Positions 1-8,153 of a stretch of DNA of 64,000 nucleotides are shown in pieces (within the stretch, counting starts at the first letter, position 1; each line of letters begins with the position of its first letter). The notes beneath the pieces are model-generated. The model made no database searches, was not told the origin of the DNA, and saw only the letters and a list, made by a program, of their open reading frames with translations. This stretch comes from Deltaproteobacteria bacterium (GTDB taxonomy: Bacteria > Desulfobacterota > Syntrophorhabdia > Syntrophorhabdales > JANXAF01), in NCBI GenBank assembly GCA_026417175.1, contig JAOADT010000002.1:66981-130980 (forward strand), given 5' to 3'. The position numbers and the translations under genes are program-made.

Positions 1-983
1 TTAAGCGAAGCCTCAACTATAAGCGTGGCAAGTACCCCACCAGTTCCCTCTCCTAATCTCATTCCCAAATCTAATATGGGTTCAAGTTTAAGATAAGACA
101 AGACCGCCCACTGACCTTTTTCTTCCGATTTATGTCCTGCGAATAAAAAATCCAAGATCTTAGATTCAAGTTTTGCTGCAACAAGAGCACCTGCACAGGA
201 TATAAGCCCGTCCAGAATAACAGGTATTCTTTTTTCTGCTGCGCCAATTACAAAACCCGCTATAGCTCCTATCTCCGCACCCCCTACTTTAGCTAAAACG
301 TCGACAGCGTCTTCTGGGTCCGGCCTATTTATCTTTATTCCTTTTTCTATTACTTCAATCTTTCTTTTGAGTGTCTCATCATCTATACCTGTTCCTTTAC
401 CAACCACCTCTTTGACCGGTTTTTTAAGAAGGGCAGAGATTACCGCAGAAGATGCAGTAGTATTTCCAATGCCCATATCTCCTGGCACAAGTATATCGTA
501 TCCTTGCTCTGCGCAACCGTGAGCAAGTTCCCTCCCTATTTCTATACACCTTTCTGCCTCTTTCCGATCCATGGCGGGTCCTTTTGTAAAATTCCTCGTT
601 CCTCGTAGCACCTTCTTCACAAGTAGTCCTTTTTGTTCTTCGAAGTCATAGTCAACACCTACGTCAACTACTATACAGTCACATCCTGCAAATCTACATA
701 GAACGTTAATTGCCGCACCTCCATTCAAAAAGTTATATACCATCTGATATGTTACTTCTTTAGGGTAGGCAGAAACTCCTTCCTCTGTTACTCCATGATC
801 ACCTGCGAATACAAAGACAGCCTTTCTTTTTATTTCCGGAAAGTGCACATTTTTCTGAACCGCAAGTCTTTTCGCAAAGTCTTCTAATCTCCCTAAAGAG
901 CCTTTTGGTTTTGTAAGATTTCCGAGTCTTTCTTCTGCTAAGACAAAGAGCTTCTCATCAATTTTGGGAATTTCGAATTTCAT
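1..983 (-). CDS. cobT: Nicotinate-nucleotide--dimethylbenzimidazole phosphoribosyltransferase, C-terminus cut by window edge
   Basis: I translated this reading frame by hand. It gives 327 codons running off the left edge, so about 20-30 C-terminal residues are missing against the roughly 350 usual for CobT. The enzyme makes alpha-ribazole phosphate, the activated lower ligand of cobalamin, in the cytoplasm. Diagnostic stretches are TKPKGSLGRLE near the N-terminus, FAGDHGVTEEGVSAYP, GDMGIGNTTASSA, and LGEGTGG near the end, which holds the glutamate known as the catalytic base in the Salmonella enzyme. The ATG at 983 overlaps the end of cobU, so the two are translationally coupled. It is the last visible gene of the btuB-to-cobT transcription unit; cobS and others may follow outside the window. 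Confidence 0.95.
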   Translation of the reverse strand, partial: MKFEIPKIDEKLFVLAEERLGNLTKPKGSLGRLEDFAKRLAVQKNVHFPEIKRKAVFVFAGDHGVTEEGVSAYPKEVTYQMVYNFLNGGAAINVLCRFAGCDCIVVDVGVDYDFEEQKGLLVKKVLRGTRNFTKGPAMDRKEAERCIEIGRELAHGCAEQGYDILVPGDMGIGNTTASSAVISALLKKPVKEVVGKGTGIDDETLKRKIEVIEKGIKINRPDPEDAVDVLAKVGGAEIGAIAGFVIGAAEKRIPVILDGLISCAGALVAAKLESKILDFLFAGHKSEEKGQWAVLSYLKLEPILDLGMRLGEGTGGVLATLIVEASL

Positions 984-1512
984 ACTCTGCCTCCTCAATT
1001 TTATTTTTTATTACAAGAGAAATCCCTGCAATCATAAAAACGACTTTATCCGCTATTTTTGCGACCTTTTGATTAAGAGTTCCAAGAACAGTCCTAAAAT
1101 TTCTCCCAACCTCAGTTTCAGGCACAATACCTAAGCCTACCTCATTAGAAACGATTATTATATTTGTCCTTTTTTTTGAAATAACATCCAAAAGTTTTTC
1201 CACCTCTAAATCCACTTCTTTTCCATGATAAAAGAGATTAGATATCCAAATTGTCAGACAATCAACAAGGATGATTTCGAAGTTTTCTGCTACGCTTTCA
1301 ATGAGTTCTGCTATCCTTAACGGCTCTTCGAAGGTTTGCCATGTAGAAGATCTTTCTTTTTTATGTCTTTCTATCCTTTGTTTCATCTCTTCATCGATCG
1401 CAACAGCAGTAGCAACAAAAGCCTTTGGTCCGGTAGCACTTTCTCCTTCCATCAACGCATAATGACTTTTCCCGCTTTTTTCCCCTCCTAAAACCAGAAT
1501 TAGCTTTTTCAT
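958..1512 (-). CDS. cobU: Adenosylcobinamide kinase / adenosylcobinamide-phosphate guanylyltransferase
   Basis: The product is a bifunctional nucleotide-loop assembly enzyme that phosphorylates adenosylcobinamide and converts it to adenosylcobinamide-GDP. The N-terminal P-loop GGEKSGKSHYA, the VDCLTIWISNL segment and SNEVGLGIVPE match the CobU/CobP family, and about 184 residues is the normal length. I prefer the ATG at 1512, which forms an ATGA overlap with the stop of the upstream ABC ATPase gene; an in-frame ATG at 1524 would add four residues and has GAGG too close to it. The gene overlaps cobT downstream, which supplies the next step of the pathway. Confidence 0.93.
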   Translation of the reverse strand: MKKLILVLGGEKSGKSHYALMEGESATGPKAFVATAVAIDEEMKQRIERHKKERSSTWQTFEEPLRIAELIESVAENFEIILVDCLTIWISNLFYHGKEVDLEVEKLLDVISKKRTNIIIVSNEVGLGIVPETEVGRNFRTVLGTLNQKVAKIADKVVFMIAGISLVIKNKIEEAEYEIRNSQN

Positions 1513-2309
1513 TTTTTCACCCATTCCTCAAAAACAGGAAAAATGTATGGTTTTGATGAAATGGGGTTCTCCTTTACTATAACCATCGTTTCATATACGG
1601 TTTCCACATTTTCAAAAGTTAAAACTTGCTTAGGCGGTCCGTCTATGACTATTTGGCCGCCTGAAAGAAGTAAAAGTCTGTCACAAAACTCACTTGCCAT
1701 GTTAAGATCGTGAAAAACAACAATCTCAGTAACTTTTTTCTCTTTGTTTAGTTTTCTCAAGAGATTCAATATTCTCACTTGGTGACCGATATCAAGATGG
1801 GAGGTTGGTTCGTCCAATAAAAGTAGTTTAGGATTTTGAGCTATGGCTTTGCTTATACTTACAAGCTGTCTTTCTCCTCCGCTTAGGTTTGACATTGGTT
1901 CATCCTTAAGCTGTAAAAGCCCAGTTTGACTCAAGGAATCACACGCTATACGCATATCCTCATCATCCTCAAAAAACTTAAACGTACTTCGGTAAGGGAT
2001 TCTTCCTAATAGGACGAAATCCATCACTGACATTGTTAGATCGAAAATCGAATCCTGCGATACCAAGGCCACCTTTTTTGCAAGTTCTTTCCGAGAGATG
2101 GATTTCAAGTCTTTCCCTTCAAATCTCACCTTGCCATAGAAAGGAGTGAGAATCTTGGTTATCACTCTAAATAGCGTTGTCTTGCCAGAACCATTAGGTC
2201 CTATTATTCCTAAAACTTCACCTTCATTAACAGATAGATTTATGTTTTTAAGAACCATCTTTTCTCCGTAGCCACAGGAAACGTCTATCACTTCCAGCAA
2301 AAGACTCAT
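1509..2309 (-). CDS. btuD: Vitamin B12 ABC importer, ATPase subunit
   Basis: This is an ABC-transporter ATPase of the FecE/BtuD type, 266 residues. Walker A (GPNGSGKTT, about residues 37-45), the signature LSGGERQ and Walker B LLLLDEPTSHLD are all intact, as is the switch histidine in VVFHDLN. Iron-siderophore and B12 importers share this family, so the substrate comes from context: the gene lies between btuC and cobU in a riboswitch-controlled B12 unit. It overlaps btuC by four bases. Together with BtuC and BtuF it would move corrinoids across the inner membrane. Confidence 0.9.
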   Translation of the reverse strand: MSLLLEVIDVSCGYGEKMVLKNINLSVNEGEVLGIIGPNGSGKTTLFRVITKILTPFYGKVRFEGKDLKSISRKELAKKVALVSQDSIFDLTMSVMDFVLLGRIPYRSTFKFFEDDEDMRIACDSLSQTGLLQLKDEPMSNLSGGERQLVSISKAIAQNPKLLLLDEPTSHLDIGHQVRILNLLRKLNKEKKVTEIVVFHDLNMASEFCDRLLLLSGGQIVIDGPPKQVLTFENVETVYETMVIVKENPISSKPYIFPVFEEWVKK

Positions 2310-3280
2310 TCCTTTCTCCGTAAAAGAAGATACAAGAAAAGGCTTCCTCCAAATATTCCGGTTATAACTCCAACTGGGAGTTCGGCTGGCCTTATTAATA
2401 TCCTAGAAATAGTGTCGCAGACTATCAGAAATGAGCTTCCAAAGAAAAAAGAGGAAAAAACGAGAAACCTGTGGTCAGAACCAAAAAAAAGGCGCATCAC
2501 GTGGGGTACAAGAAGTCCCACAAATCCTATTATTCCCGTAATAGAGACAGTAATTCCTGTAAGAACCGATGACAAAATTAAAAGTATTCTTTTAATTCTA
2601 AAGACGTCAACACCAAGGTGAGATGCCTCTTCTTCACCTAGCTGAAGCGCATTGAGATCTACCGAAAAAAGATATGACATAAGAAGGAAAAAAACAGACA
2701 CTAGAGAGAGAAAAAGGATCATCCCTCTTTTATCCTCCTGAAGAGTTCCCATCATCCAAAATATTATCCTGTGCACGTCTTCGGACCTAACAATTGCGAA
2801 TAAAAGCATTATAAATGAAGAGCATACAAAACTTATCATAACACCCGAGAGGAGAAGTTCCTCTTTTTTTAAGTGTTTTCTCGATGAGAGAAAAAGGATT
2901 ATGAGGAGAACTACAAATGAACCAACAAAACCAGCAACAGAGAGAAAAAATGAGCCAAAAATCTCATCTAGACGGGTAATGATACTTATAGCCACAAAGA
3001 TGGCCGCTCCGCCAGAAATTCCCAGCGTGTACGGTTCAACGAGCGCGTTTCTGAATATGCCCTGAAGCAAAAGTCCAGAGAGTGACAGACTGCCTCCCGC
3101 AGCAAATCCCAGAAGTACCCTAGGAAGTCTCAAGTCAAAAAGTATGGCCTCTTCGTAAATATCTTTGGGCAAAAGAACCATCCCTGCCGGACCGACTATA
3201 ATTGAAGAAAAAACGCAAATTAAAAGAATGAGAAAAGAGCCCACCAAGGAAATCAGTAGTTTTTTTTTCTTCTCTTTCAA
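2306..3280 (-). CDS. btuC: Vitamin B12 ABC importer, permease
   Basis: This is a FecCD/BtuC-family permease of 324 residues, almost entirely hydrophobic with about ten predicted membrane spans. Family stretches such as RLPRVLLGFAAGGSLSLSGLLLQGIFRNALVEP (described, not all shown as one motif) and the late GFVGLLVPHVMR are recognisable; the latter contributes the contact with the ATPase. The gene sits between cobO and btuD with four-base overlaps on both sides. Specificity for cobalamin or cobinamide is inferred from the operon, because haem and siderophore permeases look alike. Confidence 0.88.
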   Translation of the reverse strand: MKEKKKKLLISLVGSFLILLICVFSSIIVGPAGMVLLPKDIYEEAILFDLRLPRVLLGFAAGGSLSLSGLLLQGIFRNALVEPYTLGISGGAAIFVAISIITRLDEIFGSFFLSVAGFVGSFVVLLIILFLSSRKHLKKEELLLSGVMISFVCSSFIMLLFAIVRSEDVHRIIFWMMGTLQEDKRGMILFLSLVSVFFLLMSYLFSVDLNALQLGEEEASHLGVDVFRIKRILLILSSVLTGITVSITGIIGFVGLLVPHVMRLFFGSDHRFLVFSSFFFGSSFLIVCDTISRILIRPAELPVGVITGIFGGSLFLYLLLRRKE

Positions 3281-3816
3281 TACTCTATCCCCTTCCTGGC
3301 TAATACTCCCTTAGAATAGTAATGCTTGACTTCTTTCATCTCGGTCACCAAATCCGACGCGTCAATCAATCTTTGGGGTGCGTACCTACCAGTAAGCACC
3401 AATTCTACGTTATCTGGTTTATTCTTTATCAATTCCAACACCTCTGCCTCAGATATAAGTCCAAAAAAAACGGCGGTTATTATCTCATCTAAGACTACAA
3501 TTCCATAATTTTTGGAAAGTAGAGCCTTTTTTGCTTTTTCGAACCCCTTTTTTGCAAATTCAATGTCCAATTGATCTGGCTCCTTTTTTACATGTATGAA
3601 GCCTTTCTTTCCGTATCTTTCAATCCTGATGTAAGGCTTCAATAATTTAATTGCCCTAAATTCCCCGTAACTCCTGCTCTTCATAAACTGTCCAATGTAC
3701 GTTTTTATACCGTGACCACAGGCCCTCAATGCTAGACCCAGAGCCGCTGTTGTCTTACCTTTGCCATTACCAGTGTAGATCTGTACGTATCCTTTTCTTA
3801 CGATTTTTTTTTTCAT
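3277..3816 (-). CDS. cobO: Cob(I)alamin adenosyltransferase, CobA/CobO/BtuR type
   Basis: The enzyme transfers the 5'-deoxyadenosyl group of ATP to cob(I)alamin or cobinamide, giving the adenosylated form needed for amidation and coenzyme use. The 179-residue protein has the P-loop GNGKGKTTAALG near residue 17, and the family stretches GQFMKS and VVLDEI with ELVLTGR (Walker-B-like segment and following strand). It is embedded between btuF and btuC, which suggests that imported corrinoid is adenosylated straight after uptake. The ATG start overlaps the btuF stop codon as ATGA. Confidence 0.93.
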   Translation of the reverse strand: MKKKIVRKGYVQIYTGNGKGKTTAALGLALRACGHGIKTYIGQFMKSRSYGEFRAIKLLKPYIRIERYGKKGFIHVKKEPDQLDIEFAKKGFEKAKKALLSKNYGIVVLDEIITAVFFGLISEAEVLELIKNKPDNVELVLTGRYAPQRLIDASDLVTEMKEVKHYYSKGVLARKGIEY

Positions 3817-4649
3817 TGTTTTTTTCTCCTTCCTAAAAATATATCCCTTAGTGTTTCTACCCCTTCCAAATAACTCTTGATTGTTGGACTGCAGTAAGTG
3901 TGGGAATCTACAAGGTAAATGTTACCTTCCCTTACTGCCTTTAATTCTTTATTTTTTTTCCATTCCTTTATTTGTTGCTCTCCCTCAATCCCCATGCTTA
4001 CTATGATTATGTAATTTGGATCTTTAATAAAGAGTTCTTCTTTAGAAAAAAGCCCTGTTTTCGTATCTTTGGCAATATTTTCCCCGCCTGCATCTTCTAT
4101 AAAACTGTTAAGAATAGAGTCTTTTGTAGCTGTGAATAACGGATTCTTTCCCAATTGAATGAAAACACGATGTTTCTTTGCCCCTGGGGGGATATTTTCT
4201 TTTAGGGTTTTGTAGCGACCGGTAAAATGTAAAACCATCTCAGATGCCATTTCCTTTTTACCAAATATTTCTGAGACACGTAAAAAACGATGGCATATTT
4301 CTTCAAAATTTTTTGGATGAGGGAAAGTGTATACCGTAATACCAAGTTTCTCCATTTTTTGCACCAATCTTCTATCCATGAGGGGAGAAGTAAATACTAT
4401 GTCAGGTTTCAGCCTTATAACTCTCTCTAAATTCACATTAATGACGGAGCCTACCTTTTCTTTTGTTTTTGCATCTTCTGGCCTTGTGCAATAAATTGTG
4501 TTCGCTACTATATTATTTCTCATACCCAAAAGATACAACTCTTCGGTTATGGGGGGAGAAAGAGAGATGATCCTTGGCTGGGAAGCGAAGGAGATTGAAA
4601 GTGTTAAGAAAAAAAAGACTATATAGTGGACTATAAATATACGAATCAC
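3813..4649 (-). CDS. btuF: Periplasmic corrinoid-binding protein of the B12 ABC importer
   Basis: This is a helical-backbone (cluster A-II type) substrate-binding protein of 278 residues. The first 22 or so residues form a signal peptide ending at SFASQ. The body begins RIISLSPPITEELYLLG, typical of BtuF/FepB proteins, and contains the segment LERVIRLKPDIVF. The start codon is GTG, four bases after the stop of the preceding gene. It lies directly upstream of cobO, btuC and btuD, so it would capture corrinoid in the periplasm after passage through the BtuB receptor encoded in the same unit. No lipobox is evident, so it is probably soluble. Confidence 0.88.
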   Translation of the reverse strand: MIRIFIVHYIVFFFLTLSISFASQPRIISLSPPITEELYLLGMRNNIVANTIYCTRPEDAKTKEKVGSVINVNLERVIRLKPDIVFTSPLMDRRLVQKMEKLGITVYTFPHPKNFEEICHRFLRVSEIFGKKEMASEMVLHFTGRYKTLKENIPPGAKKHRVFIQLGKNPLFTATKDSILNSFIEDAGGENIAKDTKTGLFSKEELFIKDPNYIIIVSMGIEGEQQIKEWKKNKELKAVREGNIYLVDSHTYCSPTIKSYLEGVETLRDIFLGRRKKQ

Positions 4650-4653
4650 TCCA

Positions 4654-5301
4654 TCAGCCCTCTACCTCGAAGGTCAAGGAGTAAATCCCGTCCTTTTTGA
4701 CAATTCCTTTTCTCATAACCCGGAGTGGATTTTTAAATATTGGGCCCTCATAAACGAATGTGTGAAATTCTCCATTCTCACCACACGGATCTACGGATCT
4801 TTTTTCCATCTCTTGAACAAAATCTATATCTATATCTTTACCGAGAAAGTCTGCCAATTGATCAAATTTCGTGGAGCACATAAAACCTTTAAAGCCCTCA
4901 TTTAGAAATGCCTCTATTACTTTAGGCCTTTCCATTTTCCATAAGGGAAGAATCGGGACAACACCTAGTTCTTTGCACACCCTTTCAACCCAGACTCTAT
5001 GCTCCTCAAGGTCGATGTCACCAAATACACCAGCCTCGATTCCAGATCCCTTCATCTGATTAATAGCTTCTTTGAAATTCTCTTCGTATCTCTCCCAGGA
5101 TGTTGGAACTTGTATAATCTTTACCTCCATCTCAGAGGCCTGTCTTAAAATTACTTCCTTTGGCAGCCTATGAGATCTTGTGTATTTACCTGTCTCTTCT
5201 ATCATGTTAAGCAAAAAGATTGGATCAATCCCTTGCCTTTTTGCAAAAAAGAAGGCAAGGGCACTGTCTTTACCGCCACTCCAAGAACAAAATGCCTTCA
5301 T
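4654..5301 (-). CDS. N-type ATP pyrophosphatase, MJ0570/diphthine-ammonia-ligase-like
   Basis: This is a 215-residue protein of the adenine nucleotide alpha-hydrolase fold. The PP-loop CSWSGGKDSALAF is at the N-terminus, and the family hallmarks GIEAGVFGDIDLEEHR, LPLW, and CGENGEFHTFVYEGP are present. Relatives include eukaryotic Dph6, which amidates diphthine; bacteria have no diphthamide, so the substrate here is unknown. I chose the ATG at 5301 because it begins the conserved domain and makes an ATGA overlap with the stop of the AsnB-like gene; a longer frame reaches 5367. Its place between that gene and btuF suggests an ATP-dependent amidation or ligation in corrinoid salvage (inference). 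Confidence 0.8.
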   Translation of the reverse strand: MKAFCSWSGGKDSALAFFFAKRQGIDPIFLLNMIEETGKYTRSHRLPKEVILRQASEMEVKIIQVPTSWERYEENFKEAINQMKGSGIEAGVFGDIDLEEHRVWVERVCKELGVVPILPLWKMERPKVIEAFLNEGFKGFMCSTKFDQLADFLGKDIDIDFVQEMEKRSVDPCGENGEFHTFVYEGPIFKNPLRVMRKGIVKKDGIYSLTFEVEG

Positions 5302-6206
5302 AAGACCTCCACATAGCCGCATATACGGCAATGATTCGATTTTTTCCCTCCTTTGCAGTTGGGACATATAATCTCGCCTATTTTAGCTTGAGGTATCTCT
5401 TTGAAAATACTCTTGTAGATCTCAAAGTAGTATAGATGATCCTTCCCATAAAATTTCATCCCATAGAGCCTTTTTTTCTCCTCAAACTCTTTATCTTCTA
5501 TTTTAGACGCAAGATAATCCCTTAAGAAAGTCATACCCGATCCTATTTCTAAGGGTCTCTTATCTTGGAAAATTAAAGCCTTAGGAAGAAATTTCTCGTA
5601 TGCCTTTCTTAAAATCCATTTGCCCCATCCTTTTCTTATTTTCATCGATTTAGGGATCTCCTTTGCATAGGTCTTCACCATTTCGTCAACATAAGGTCTC
5701 TTTACAATTATTCCAAAAGCCTCTCCTATGGGGTCTGAGTTGAAAAATAGATTCTTAGAAATCCTTTCAATATACCCTTCTAGATCTTTTATTTTCTTCA
5801 TGTACTCGTAGCCAGCAAAAAGTTCATCCGCTCCGTCACCAGTGATTACAGATGTAACTTTTTCTTCCTTTAGTCTTTTCATTCCAAAATATACAACAAG
5901 ATCGTTTGGTATCGCAGGATCAAAACTTTTTAAAATCTTTATCACTTGAGGTATGGCAGACTCAGCTTCCTCTATTTTTACGTTTACAATTATAGGATCT
6001 ATCTTAAGGATCTTTGAAAGTTGCGTCACGTATTCTAAATCTTTTCCCTTACCCTCAAGGAAAACCGACACTGGTAAAAACCTTACCCCAAGATCCTTAA
6101 GGATAAGTGCTAGGATAGAAGTGTCTAATCCTCCCGAAAGCAGAAGTGACTCTGAAACGTTTCTTCTAACGGAATCCTCTAGAATTACTCTTAATTTTTT
6201 TATCAT
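5298..6206 (-). CDS. Asparagine-synthase-like ATP pyrophosphatase without glutaminase domain, C-terminal CxxC pairs
   Basis: The 302-residue protein corresponds to only the synthetase half of asparagine synthetase B. The PP-loop LLLSGGLDTSILA is at residues 21-33 and the TGDGADELFAGY motif at about 120. There is no N-terminal Cys-nucleophile glutaminase domain, so ammonia would have to come from elsewhere. The C-terminus carries ICPNCKGGKKSNHCRICGY, two CxxC pairs that probably bind zinc. It lies between cobD and the MJ0570-like gene with overlaps on both sides. Stand-alone AsnB-like domains act in diverse amidations; a role in corrinoid side-chain amidation or salvage is an inference from location only. 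Confidence 0.75.
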   Translation of the reverse strand: MIKKLRVILEDSVRRNVSESLLLSGGLDTSILALILKDLGVRFLPVSVFLEGKGKDLEYVTQLSKILKIDPIIVNVKIEEAESAIPQVIKILKSFDPAIPNDLVVYFGMKRLKEEKVTSVITGDGADELFAGYEYMKKIKDLEGYIERISKNLFFNSDPIGEAFGIIVKRPYVDEMVKTYAKEIPKSMKIRKGWGKWILRKAYEKFLPKALIFQDKRPLEIGSGMTFLRDYLASKIEDKEFEEKKRLYGMKFYGKDHLYYFEIYKSIFKEIPQAKIGEIICPNCKGGKKSNHCRICGYVEVL

Positions 6207-7228
6207 ATACCTCTTAACGCCTCTATGAGTCTTTTGTTTTCCTTTCTTCTTTTTACACAGACCCTTATAAAGTTCTCGCCAAGACCAAAAAAGTTAGAGC
6301 AATCCCGAATGAGAATCCCTTTATTTAAGAGTTTCCATTTCAGCTCCTTAGATGATTGTCCGTCTTTAAGCTTAATAAGAAGAAAATTGGTAGTCGAAGG
6401 AAAAACTGTAAATCCAAGTTTTGAAAGTTCACGTTCAAGATATTTTCTTTCCTTTCTTATTAGTTGTAGGGTGTTTCTTGCAAATTCTTCGTCATCAATG
6501 AACAATTTTGCAAGAACCATAGCAATAGTATTTACCGTCCATGGTGGTTGAGCCTTTTTTAGCCTTTCTATTAACTCTTCGTTTGCAACTAGATAACCTA
6601 TTCGACAGCCCGCAAGAGGAAAGAATTTAGTGAACGTGCGAAGCACTATCAATCTTTTCTCTTTTATCAAAAAAGGAATAAAGGACCTGTCTTCTATATC
6701 CTCAGCAAAATCGATGAAAGCTTCATCTATCACATAGTATCGTGATGGTAATTCAAAAATTCTATTTCTTTCCTCTATCAGGAAATTTCCAGTAGGATTG
6801 TTTGGGTGACAAAGAAAAACCAGGTCTATATCTTCATCCGTTTTGTAAGAAGGAATCGAGAAATCTGGTTTGAATCCCATGTAAAGACGCGTAACACTTG
6901 CCCCCTCAATGATACTCGCCTTGTTGTATTCGGAAAACGTGGGTTCGAAAATAAGCACCTTTTTTGGTTTTACAACCTTAGTAATTAAGTAGATGAGTTC
7001 TGTTGATCCATTCCCAAATAGGATCTCGGTTTCTTTAACGTTTAGTCTTTTTGAAACAATTTTTGTCAATTCGCTGCAAAAAGGGTCAGGATAGACCCTT
7101 AATTCCTCAAGAATCGATCCTTTAAAAAGTCTTTTTACTTTTGGGGGAAAGGGTAGCGGATTAACATTTGAGCTAAAGTCAAGCAATATTCTGTGATTAC
7201 CTGCATAGCCCCCATGATCAAATTCCAT
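6203..7228 (-). CDS. cobD: L-threonine-O-3-phosphate decarboxylase (CobD, aminotransferase fold)
   Basis: This is a fold-type I PLP enzyme of 341 residues related to histidinol-phosphate aminotransferase. It begins MEFDHGGYAG followed by DFSSNVNPL, the N-terminal signature of the Salmonella-type CobD that makes (R)-1-amino-2-propanol phosphate, the linker arm of cobalamin. The PLP lysine is in RTFTKFFPLAGCRIGY, and HPNNPTG binds the cofactor. HisC is the main alternative, but the location next to cbiB, whose product attaches this aminopropanol phosphate to cobyric acid, settles it. Its start overlaps the cbiB end by 11 bases. Confidence 0.9.
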   Translation of the reverse strand: MEFDHGGYAGNHRILLDFSSNVNPLPFPPKVKRLFKGSILEELRVYPDPFCSELTKIVSKRLNVKETEILFGNGSTELIYLITKVVKPKKVLIFEPTFSEYNKASIIEGASVTRLYMGFKPDFSIPSYKTDEDIDLVFLCHPNNPTGNFLIEERNRIFELPSRYYVIDEAFIDFAEDIEDRSFIPFLIKEKRLIVLRTFTKFFPLAGCRIGYLVANEELIERLKKAQPPWTVNTIAMVLAKLFIDDEEFARNTLQLIRKERKYLERELSKLGFTVFPSTTNFLLIKLKDGQSSKELKWKLLNKGILIRDCSNFFGLGENFIRVCVKRRKENKRLIEALRGI

Positions 7229-8153
7229 GTAGTATGATACCTCCTACAACCATGAAAATGGACGATAATAACATCAAATAAAGTGACTCTTTTATAAGAC
7301 CCAATTTTATGTCTTTTTTCTCTTCTCCTATATAGGGCTTAAAACTTAACTTTCCACCGTAATACTGGGGACCAGATATTCTGATCCCTAAAGCTCCTGC
7401 CATGGCCGCTTCGGGATATCCGCTATTTGGAGAAGGATGCCACGAACCTTGCTTAAAAAAAGTCTTAAGCGACATTAGAAAAACTGAAAGGGATCTATAA
7501 TATATAAGCGAGGAAAGCGAAATGAGAAATGCAGCAAGCCTTGCAGGGACATATCCAAAAACATCATCAAGTTTTGCAGAAAAAAAACCAAAGTGTAAGT
7601 ATTTTTCATTTTTATACCCAACCATCGAGTCAAGCGTGTTTACGGCTTTATAAAGCATCGCTAGCACAGGACCACCTATTATTAGGTAGAAAAGTGGGGC
7701 AACTACCCCGTCATTTGTATTTTCAGAGATACTTTCTACTGTAGATTTTATAATCTCTTTCTCATCCATGTGTTCCACATCTCTGCCAACGATCATTGAA
7801 AGAGCCTTTTTTGCACCATCCAAATCTTGTAGCTCTAGTTTTTTGTAAATTGCCATTCCATGGTCATAAAGATCTCTCGTAGACAAAGTAAAATATGAAA
7901 GAAGCATAAATAAAGGTACTCTTACGTATTCACCTAGTTTTTCAGAAACGTAAAGGATAAAGGAAGTAGATCCCATAGCAAAAAAAATAATAGAAATTGC
8001 CATAAATCCACCTTTTATTCGAAGCGTAATCTCCTTCCCGCCTCTATTCATTCTTTTGTCCAGAAAAGATATGAGTTTCCCCATTATCTTAACTGGATGG
8101 GGGATCCACCTTGGATCACCAAGAAGAAGGTCCAGAATGTATGGTACTAGAAT
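7218..8153 (-). CDS. cbiB: Adenosylcobinamide-phosphate synthase CbiB, non-ATG start probable
   Basis: CbiB is an inner-membrane enzyme that condenses cobyric acid with aminopropanol phosphate. The first ATG in this frame (8084, MGKLISF) would remove the conserved N-terminus. Codons just upstream read ILVPYILDLLLGDPRWIPHPVKI, matching the family's DLLLGDP and HPV motifs. Between those codons and the btuB stop there is no ATG, GTG or TTG in frame. A strong GGAGGG lies at 8170-8165, so translation probably begins at an unusual codon: ATT at 8153 or GTT at 8159. Later motifs include SENTNDGVVAPLFY and HPSPNSGYPEAAMAGALGIRISG. I give the boundary as 8153 with that uncertainty. Confidence 0.85.
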   Translation of the reverse strand: MLVPYILDLLLGDPRWIPHPVKIMGKLISFLDKRMNRGGKEITLRIKGGFMAISIIFFAMGSTSFILYVSEKLGEYVRVPLFMLLSYFTLSTRDLYDHGMAIYKKLELQDLDGAKKALSMIVGRDVEHMDEKEIIKSTVESISENTNDGVVAPLFYLIIGGPVLAMLYKAVNTLDSMVGYKNEKYLHFGFFSAKLDDVFGYVPARLAAFLISLSSLIYYRSLSVFLMSLKTFFKQGSWHPSPNSGYPEAAMAGALGIRISGPQYYGGKLSFKPYIGEEKKDIKLGLIKESLYLMLLSSIFMVVGGIILHGI

